A stretch of 19,800 nucleotides of DNA from positions 1 through 19,800 of the forward strand of contig JAEVYU010000037.1 in NCBI GenBank assembly GCA_023392595.1, in the 5' to 3' direction. The position numbers were made by a program, and so were the translations under genes. How positions within the stretch are numbered: the first letter of the stretch is position 1; each line of letters opens with the position of its first letter. Origin of the DNA: Bacillota bacterium. GTDB lineage: Bacteria; Bacillota; UBA4882; UBA8346. Shown in pieces: positions 15,463 to 19,800 of this stretch. The notes beneath the pieces are model-generated. The model was not told the DNA's origin. It saw only the letters and a program-made list of their open reading frames with translations, and did not search any database.

Positions 15463-15837
15463 TCAACCATTCATTTTCTTCCATACTTCTCCTATTTGGG
15501 CTCCCAGTTCGTTACTAAAGCAGTAAGACTCCGCCGGTTTTCTATGTTCATGATAAAACAATCCTACGATGGTACTTTCCACTGGCTTGGATAAAATACA
15601 AGCCACTTCCCCTTGTCTCCACGAGCGGGGCACCATTTGCCCCTCCAGAGAAGCATTTAAATCCCTGATACTATCCCCATCGCCAAATAAGGTCTGAACC
15701 AAACCCTGATACTTTAGTTTGGCCTTGTCACCGAAATTATCAGCCTTGCCGCTGTCCAAATCGGCAACGATGACATAAATAAGCTGATGTTCGCTCATGA
15801 TTCGCGTTATTTCCGAAGCTAACACCTTGGCATCCAT
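15463..15837 (-). CDS. Small roadblock/profilin-like hypothetical protein
   Basis: A 124-residue protein with a strand near VIVADLDSGKADNFGD, a helix-loop (LKYQGLVQTLFGDGDSIRD, LNASLEGQMVPRSWRQGE), then VACILSKPVESTIVGLFYH and a final helix SNELGAQIGEVWKKM. The alternating order, with a central helix and a late 'v-g-l-f-y' strand, recalls roadblock/LC7-type folds, but the family is not certain. The start has a perfect AAGGAGG seven bases upstream. Unknown role, probably immunity-type by position. Confidence 0.6.
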   Translation of the reverse strand: MDAKVLASEITRIMSEHQLIYVIVADLDSGKADNFGDKAKLKYQGLVQTLFGDGDSIRDLNASLEGQMVPRSWRQGEVACILSKPVESTIVGLFYHEHRKPAESYCFSNELGAQIGEVWKKMNG

Positions 15838-15916
15838 TGTGTAACCTCCTTTTATTCACGTATCAAATTTTGCACTTAAGATCTTGGCATAATAGACTTA
15901 TCTTGGCTTATCGGAT

Positions 15917-16390
15917 TTATTCAAAGAGCATATTCAAAAACTCCTCAAAACTATTGGCAATTGTATTTGTTGAAGGAGCTAAATCCTCCGATTCCTCATT
16001 GTACCAGATTGATATCTGCGGGTTTTCCCGGTCTTCGTAGTAATCCAAACATACAAAATCTCCGCCAAACAAAGCCGCAATTGGTACTAATTCAGCGCCA
16101 ACCAATTCCTCATCTGTTATTAATCTGGCGTCCAGCATAGTCAAATTTACGTCAATATCATACGTCCCCATCTCATGGTTTTCCGTATCCGCTAATATGC
16201 ACAAGAATCTTTCAATGACGTACTTGTCGTCTCCAAACATAAAAGTGTTTTCGACGGGCACACAACCATTGTTTTTTGATATAAAATTTCGATAGTCATT
16301 TGGAATTTTTACTTTCCAACATTGTTCTTCCTTAGCTATCAGCTCGTCACCGGGTAAAGGATGAATAATTGAATTTTCAGCGATTCTCAT
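15917..16390 (-). CDS. SMI1/KNR4 (SUKH) family protein
   Basis: A 157-residue SUKH protein: KEEQCWKVKIPNDYRNFISK, NNGCVPVENTFMFGDDKYVI, ELVPIAALFGGDFVCLDYYE, PQISIWYNEESEDLAPS and NSFEEFLNML. The PIA-x-x-x-GGD-x-x-C-L-D-Y core and the terminal W-Y-x-E-E strand are typical. The start is preceded by AGAGGTAG. Its last ~65 bases are almost repeated at 17797-17859, where a remnant of a sister gene lies. Confidence 0.9.
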   Translation of the reverse strand: MRIAENSIIHPLPGDELIAKEEQCWKVKIPNDYRNFISKNNGCVPVENTFMFGDDKYVIERFLCILADTENHEMGTYDIDVNLTMLDARLITDEELVGAELVPIAALFGGDFVCLDYYEDRENPQISIWYNEESEDLAPSTNTIANSFEEFLNMLFE

Positions 16391-16503
16391 TCTATATCTA
16401 CCTCTCTGCCGCCTTTTTTACCCTATAAGGCTGTTCCGCGATACTCTTTTCTTCATAGATTCAATAAATTAAAAATCTCACTGACGCATGTTGTTTCTTC
16501 CCC

Positions 16504-17388
16504 TTATTTCAGCCACTTTTCAAAAATATTCTTACTTTTTACCTCCTTTGGGAAATTAGAATCCATCATTTTCCGATTCAATTTAATCTCACAAATCCTC
16601 TCAATTTCTGCAATAGTTTCTTTGAGGTTTATCACTGACGGAGCCGATGGAAGATGAACTTCCCTGCCTGGAAAGTATATCTCGCCGGAAGTATCATTAT
16701 TTGTTACATAGGTACGAATCAGGTTTGTATAATTCTTGAAATGAATTTTATAGCATTCGCCATCTCCATAGGGAGAATGGAACTCCACCTTCAAGTCGAA
16801 ACGTTGTTCCTTCTCTTGATCACTCATATCCTTCTCAAACTTAAAATCGACATAATTGGTCAATGTAAATGAGAATCTCCATGGCACTTCTTTTGGAACC
16901 GTCATTCCGATTAATTTCATCAGTTCATATACTGGGGAAGTATCATTAAGTTCTTGAAAGTAAAGTTTGATTTTTCGATACATCCCCTTGAGATTGGGGC
17001 AATTTGCATAGTATTGAAAATTTCGTTCGAGAAGTGTTGTATCTCGATGTTTTCTTGCGATTAAGTTTTCAGTTAGATTTTCAAGAAATTTCAAAATATT
17101 TTTATTATCAGACAAAGACCGTAACGCAATACAGTACCAGTATCCTACCTTATCAAAGATGGTGCCGTAATCATCGCTGTCCGGTACATGATAATCCTTT
17201 AAAATTTCAAATACTAGCTCCACTAAATCCTTTTGAGTTGCGAATGATTCCATACGCGCATATTCCTTGTCCGAAACCGGGCAATAACAAAAACTTTGAA
17301 GTTTCTTGGCAAATTTCTCAAGCTGAGTTTTAATGTGGGATGGATAATTATCAGAACGTTCAATAATAAGTACACCGATATTTTCCAT
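16504..17388 (-). CDS. Large unrecognised cytosolic protein
   Basis: A 294-residue protein without signal or membrane segment. It has a mostly helical N-terminal half (KTQLEKFAKKLQSFCYCPVS, FATQKDLVELVFEILKDYH, YCIALRSLSDNKNILKFLEN), a middle helix LKGMYRKIKLYFQELND, and a strand-rich part (FTLTNYVDFKFEKDMS, RFDLKVEFHSPYGDGECYKI, FPGREVHLPSAPSVINLK). I do not recognise the family. AAGGAG lies eleven bases before the ATG. In-frame sequence continues 15 codons past the stop, which may be chance. A candidate for an undescribed immunity-type family. Confidence 0.7.
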   Translation of the reverse strand: MENIGVLIIERSDNYPSHIKTQLEKFAKKLQSFCYCPVSDKEYARMESFATQKDLVELVFEILKDYHVPDSDDYGTIFDKVGYWYCIALRSLSDNKNILKFLENLTENLIARKHRDTTLLERNFQYYANCPNLKGMYRKIKLYFQELNDTSPVYELMKLIGMTVPKEVPWRFSFTLTNYVDFKFEKDMSDQEKEQRFDLKVEFHSPYGDGECYKIHFKNYTNLIRTYVTNNDTSGEIYFPGREVHLPSAPSVINLKETIAEIERICEIKLNRKMMDSNFPKEVKSKNIFEKWLK

Positions 17389-17410
17389 AAAAATTCACGC
17401 TCCTTAACCA

Positions 17411-17773
17411 TTATAACGCTAGGTATGTGTTTATTTTTCCCCTGATAAACTCTTCAAAGGTCATTTCGGGCTCATATGGATCACTGCAGCCGTCAACCTC
17501 AATTAAGTCCCAATTTTTATTTGTTACAAAGCCTCCGCAAAAGCCACTAAAATCATCGCCAAATAATAATATGCCGTCTAATTTCTCTGCGACTCCCGCG
17601 TCGAACACATCTTCGGGGGCTATTAAGCCGCTATATATCATATAGTGGCCATCACCTATTCTTTCTTGTCTGACCATCTCTTTTATAAATGCTAATGTAG
17701 GAATGTAATTCTGATGTAAATTACTTTCTGCTGCTTTAAATAGCTCTCTTAAAACGTAACATTTCTCACACAC
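17411..17773 (-). CDS. Chimeric SUKH-type protein (C-terminal half of 19158-19570)
   Basis: A 120-residue ORF from GTG 17771-17773, five bases after AGGTGG. Residues ~38-115 (IGDGHYMIYSGLIAPEDVFD, GILLFGDDFSGFCGGFVTNK, DLIEVDGCSDPYEP, MTFEEFIRGKIN) are the second half of a SUKH protein and are nearly identical to 19158-19570. The first ~37 residues (CEKCYVLRELFKAAESNLHQ, YIPTLAFIKEM) are unrelated to that copy and lack the usual SUKH helix, so the gene is a fusion. It may be translated, but its fold is in doubt. Confidence 0.65.
   Translation of the reverse strand: MCEKCYVLRELFKAAESNLHQNYIPTLAFIKEMVRQERIGDGHYMIYSGLIAPEDVFDAGVAEKLDGILLFGDDFSGFCGGFVTNKNWDLIEVDGCSDPYEPEMTFEEFIRGKINTYLAL
17442..17656 (-). 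repeat. Segment duplicated at 19195-19408
   Basis: By eye it differs from 19195-19408 by six substitutions and one base in a T-run (five T here, four there). The copies diverge abruptly on both sides. This is a recent duplication or conversion between two SUKH genes. Confidence 0.85.
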
Positions 17774-17796
17774 ACTAACACCACCTGTTATTCAAA

Positions 17797-17944
17797 TCAA
17801 AACTATTGGCAATTGTATTTGTGAAGGAGCCAAATCTTCCGATTCCTCATTATACCAGCTGGCTACTTCGTTTACGTTAAAGATGATTAATTGATTATCC
17901 TCTTGGTAGATGTCAATGTTTCCTATATACTTTGGAGAATGAAG
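17797..17944 (-). pseudogene. C-terminal remnant of a SUKH gene
   Basis: Part of the reading frame (WYNEESEDLAPS) repeats the end of the SUKH gene at 15917-16390. A one-base deletion near 17823 then shifts the frame; the restored frame continues NTIANSFD before losing similarity. Upstream of WYNEES it reads YIGNIDIYQEDNQLIIFNV, which is unlike the sister gene, so the remnant is also chimeric. No start codon is present, and its upstream end overlaps the end of the Imm30-like gene. Confidence 0.6.
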
Positions 17945-18387
17945 TCAACTTTTTCCTCGTAACTATCACTATTATGATTTTTTATTTCAGTTAATATTTC
18001 TACGATTAGATTTTTCGCAGGACTTTCTACTTTCTTTAACTCATTAGTAAAAGGTTGTATCAGTGATTCGGAGTTTACTATCATGCGAGTTAATTTTACA
18101 GCACACTTTTTACCTTGGGGAAACATTCGGTTCATATTGAAAACCAGTTCATGGATCCCATCCCTTTCGCCGCATTTGTGGCAAAGATGTATTATGCATT
18201 TCATTATCATCTCTGAGGCTGATGGAAAATCGATGTCGTCTTCAAAGATCGAACATAATTCTTTGATTACAGTTAGATCCCCGTTATAATAAATTTCCGA
18301 AAGTATATCTTCAAAAACCTCAATACTATCATCTTCGCCTAAAAATCTCATTTTATTTAATTGATTTATCGCGCTCTGTAAATCCAA
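17923..18387 (-). CDS. Imm30-like immunity protein
   Basis: A 154-residue all-helical protein: VFEDILSEIYYNGDLTVIKE, FEDDIDFPSASEMIMKCIIH, ERDGIHELVFNMNRMFPQGK, CAVKLTRMIVNSESLIQPFT and SPAKNLIVEILTEI. The order 'D-x-x-x-x-x-x-M-x-x-x-I-H ... W/A-x-x-L-x-R-x-(I/L)-N-S' fits the Imm30 family of polymorphic-toxin immunity proteins. The start is TTG 18385-18387, with GAGGAG nine bases upstream. Known Imm30 members are defined by position next to toxin genes; no toxin is visible here. Confidence 0.65.
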   Translation of the reverse strand: MDLQSAINQLNKMRFLGEDDSIEVFEDILSEIYYNGDLTVIKELCSIFEDDIDFPSASEMIMKCIIHLCHKCGERDGIHELVFNMNRMFPQGKKCAVKLTRMIVNSESLIQPFTNELKKVESPAKNLIVEILTEIKNHNSDSYEEKVDFILQSI

Positions 18388-18468
18388 TATATATCACTCC
18401 TCAATCCACATTAGCAGTGCAATCTACCATTCTATGGTTACATCTTCACTTTTCCTTAATAAATTCCA

Positions 18469-18694
18469 TCAATTCTCACGTTCAAACATATGAATCAGTT
18501 CTCTGGCGGTATATTTACCTGCTTTCAAATCCAAATCCGCCCCTTTGGTAATTAAGTATTTGGGCAACCACCATCCTTCATAGCCTACTTAAAACTATCA
18601 AAGCCTGGCAAATTCCCTTTTGAACCGTATCAGCCTGACCGCTTTTCGGGACAAAATTTTGCCAGAGAATTTTCGCTTCTTCAAAATACTTCAT
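18469..18694 (-). pseudogene. Broken, chimeric ankyrin-type gene
   Basis: From ATG 18692-18694 the first frame reads KYFEEAKILWQNFVPKSG and QADTVQKGICQALIVL, stopping at 18578-18580. This start is a common opening of small immunity-like proteins. An overlapping frame (from 18588) reads YEGWWLPKYLITKGADLDLK and AGKYTARELIHMFEREN, the last ankyrin repeat of another protein, and ends at 18469-18471. A frameshift or junction within about ten bases joins the two. No Shine-Dalgarno precedes the ATG. No functional product is expected. Confidence 0.6.
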
Positions 18695-18744
18695 GGTCAG
18701 CCTCACGGATTCATATTCACATAGATTATCATGGTTTTCATTTC

Positions 18745-19152
18745 TTAATCCACATCGTCAAGATTATCGTAAGAACCTGTTTCATAAAACACTTTAGCTA
18801 TTCTTAATACTTTCTCAATATCCGTCAGCACATTCTTCGCTTGACAAAAATAGCCTTGGTCTCTTTCCCATAGTCTGACTTCAGCGTCGCCACCATTGGG
18901 GTCTTCATATTGCCAGTCCCCCATTAAATGAAAAAGGGCAAATCGGCCATTTCCGCCGATAACATTAAAGATATTCTCAGCCTCATTATCTTCGGCTAGG
19001 TTTAATTTAACCACCGGAAAACAGTAATTATCCATTTTACGGATGGAATCTGCAACATCTTGCCAGCCGGGATTGGGTATTACTTTAGAATCTTGAGGTC
19101 TGCCATCTCGGTAATATCTGATAATCGTAAGATGATGAACGGGTGATCTCAT
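18745..19152 (-). CDS. Imm1/DUF6911-like protein
   Basis: A protein of 135 residues from ATG 19150-19152, with GGAG eight bases upstream. GTG 19159-19161 is possible and overlaps the upstream stop. It has PNPGWQDVADSIRKMDNY, VIGGNGRFALFHLM, GDWQYEDPNGGDAEVRLWE and a C-terminal helix IEKVLRIAKVFYETGSYDN. The 'P-x-W-x-D-I ... G-G-x-g-x-y-x-l ... D-x-x-x-V-x-x-I-A-x-x-F-Y-E-T-G' pattern fits DUF6911 or Imm1-type immunity proteins. Family assignment is by eye. It is translated right after the frameshifted SUKH gene, within a few bases. Confidence 0.65.
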   Translation of the reverse strand: MRSPVHHLTIIRYYRDGRPQDSKVIPNPGWQDVADSIRKMDNYCFPVVKLNLAEDNEAENIFNVIGGNGRFALFHLMGDWQYEDPNGGDAEVRLWERDQGYFCQAKNVLTDIEKVLRIAKVFYETGSYDNLDDVD

Positions 19153-19157
19153 CTTTC

Positions 19158-19570
19158 TCACTCCAGGCTATCTAAATATATATTTATTTTATCTCTGATA
19201 AACTCTTCAAAGGTCATTTCGGGCTCATATGGGTCACTGCAGCCGTCAACCTCAATTAAGTCCCAATTTTATTTGTTGCAAAGCCTCCGCAAAAACCATT
19301 AAAATCATCGCCAAATAATAATATGCCGTCTAATTTCTCTGCAACTCCCGCGTCGAACACATCTACGGGGGCTATTAAGCCGCTATATATCATATAGTGG
19401 CCATCACCAATATCTCCATAACCGATTTCCCTTAAAAAATCGATATAATCGGCAGGCGCATTTGGATTTTCTCCAACTAATTTTTTCAACTCCGCTTCGG
19501 GAAGCGCCTGGAATCGCTCCGCTAAATTTCTATCGTTTAATACCTTTTTTAAATCATCGTATCTTTGCAT
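19158..19570 (-). pseudogene. Frameshifted SUKH gene (complete except one base)
   Basis: From ATG 19568-19570 (GGGGA seven bases upstream) the frame reads DLKKVLNDRNLAERFQALPE, NAPADYIDFLREIGYGDIG, YMIYSGLIAPVDVFDAGVAE and LFGDDFNGFCGGFATNK, then ends early at 19256. In the next frame NWDLIEVDGCSDPYEPEM, TFEEFIRDKIN and a TGA at 19158-19160 complete a normal SUKH protein. The sister copy at 17411-17773 has five T in the run where this copy has four, so the lesion is a single-base loss in a homopolymer. It may be a sequencing error or a phase-variable site. This is the most complete version of this protein in the window. Confidence 0.8.
19195..19408 (-). repeat. Segment duplicated at 17442-17656
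   Basis: Second copy of the SUKH segment, with the one-base deletion in the T-run (about 19267-19270). Confidence 0.85.
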
Positions 19571-19700
19571 TCAGACATCCCCTATCTATGTTATAAATCG
19601 GCGCATGGACGCGTTAAGGCTGGTAAAATAATTGTTATCCTCGATTTAAGCGGTAAGCATCGCGACTGTTAAAAAGTGAACGCCTATTTAATAGAGTAAA

Positions 19701-19720
19701 GGGCTGGGATTACCAACCCC
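19701..19720 (-). ncRNA. Group II intron domain VI
   Basis: The minus strand folds as GGGTTGG paired with CCAGCCC around a short TAATC loop. It lies eight bases after domain V and is followed by the intron end. The position and the short stem fit class-C introns, in which the bulged adenosine is often not obvious. Confidence 0.7.
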
Positions 19721-19728
19721 TCCTCATC

Positions 19729-19761
19729 AAACCGTACATGAGGTTTTCCCTCATACGGCTT
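19729..19761 (-). ncRNA. Group II intron domain V
   Basis: This is a 33-base hairpin on the minus strand with the catalytic AGC triad (positions 19758-19760), then CGTATGAGGG, a GAAA-type loop region and the returning strand ending TACGGTTT. Those features, including the two-base bulge opposite the stem, are the hallmark of domain V. Confidence 0.85.
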
Positions 19762-19800
19762 TCCGATATTCTTCTTCCTACAGCATTCGGCTTATGCCGC

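Larger units (their letters stand above)
19691..19800 (-). mobile_element. 3' end of a group II intron (class C type)
   Basis: On the minus strand domain V and domain VI are followed by TTTACTCTAT at 19691-19700, a 3' end typical of bacterial class-C introns. Those introns normally insert after a terminator hairpin. The 5' part of the intron, including any reverse transcriptase gene, lies beyond the right edge; only the last ~38 bases before domain V are visible. The 120 bases between the intron end and the next gene hold no gene. Confidence 0.75.

Noticed and set aside
192..17645. Numerous plus-strand ORFs of 60-260 codons
   Set aside because: All lie opposite genes or remnants with family resemblance on the minus strand, lack good Shine-Dalgarno sites and show no recognisable motifs.
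1..19800. CRISPR arrays, tRNA or rRNA genes, phage or plasmid genes
   Set aside because: No regularly spaced repeats, cloverleaf signatures, rRNA motifs or structural phage genes were seen.

Overview
The window reads as a long, one-directional accessory gene cluster of a low-GC Gram-positive bacterium (Bacillota). Most of it is AT-rich. Starts are ATG, GTG or TTG behind purine-rich Shine-Dalgarno sites. The recognisable families (SMI1/KNR4 or SUKH, YwqG/DUF1963, DUF4375, Imm30-like, an IS256-type remnant and a class-C group II intron) are common in that phylum. The genus cannot be named. Every supported gene lies on the minus strand, so the cluster is read from right (19800) to left (1).

Layout in the direction of reading. 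19800-19691 is the 3' end of a group II intron (domains V and VI). 19570-14040 is a dense run of small cytosolic proteins, several of the SUKH immunity fold, with an Imm30-like protein, a DUF6911/Imm1-like protein, a DMP19/DUF4375-like protein, one larger unrecognised protein and several fragments. 13985-10052 holds two more SUKH proteins (one long), a possible L7/L12-like protein, an unrecognised 170-187 residue protein, a cysteine-rich mini-protein and a small TPR-like protein. 10050-7907 holds a truncated paralogue, an ORF with an in-frame stop that overlaps an endonuclease V-like gene, and a frameshifted YwqG. 7827-5506 is a GC-richer two-gene unit (Sel1-repeat protein plus membrane protein) that looks foreign to its surroundings. 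5381-4630 is an IS256-family remnant abutting a broken gene. 4552-1808 holds an unrecognised small protein, an ankyrin protein, a SUKH-like protein and remnants of HEAT, DUF6985-like and SUKH genes. 1704-313 is a pair of exported proteins.

Interpretation (inference): this looks like a store of immunity genes downstream of a polymorphic toxin locus. Small cytosolic immunity-fold proteins follow one another, each with its own Shine-Dalgarno site, and are interspersed with about ten truncated, frameshifted or chimeric remnants. No toxin, secretion gene or recombinase is visible; if the model is right, the toxin lies beyond the right edge. Several remnants have no usable start codon and are seen only by translating between the longer ORFs. 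Two pairs of near-identical segments (17442-17656 with 19195-19408, and 4643-4889 with 9800-10046) show that the array has been reshuffled by duplication and recombination. The least expected intact gene is the endonuclease V-like protein at 8390-8893, which keeps the three acidic catalytic positions but lacks the usual DNA-binding histidine-proline segment.
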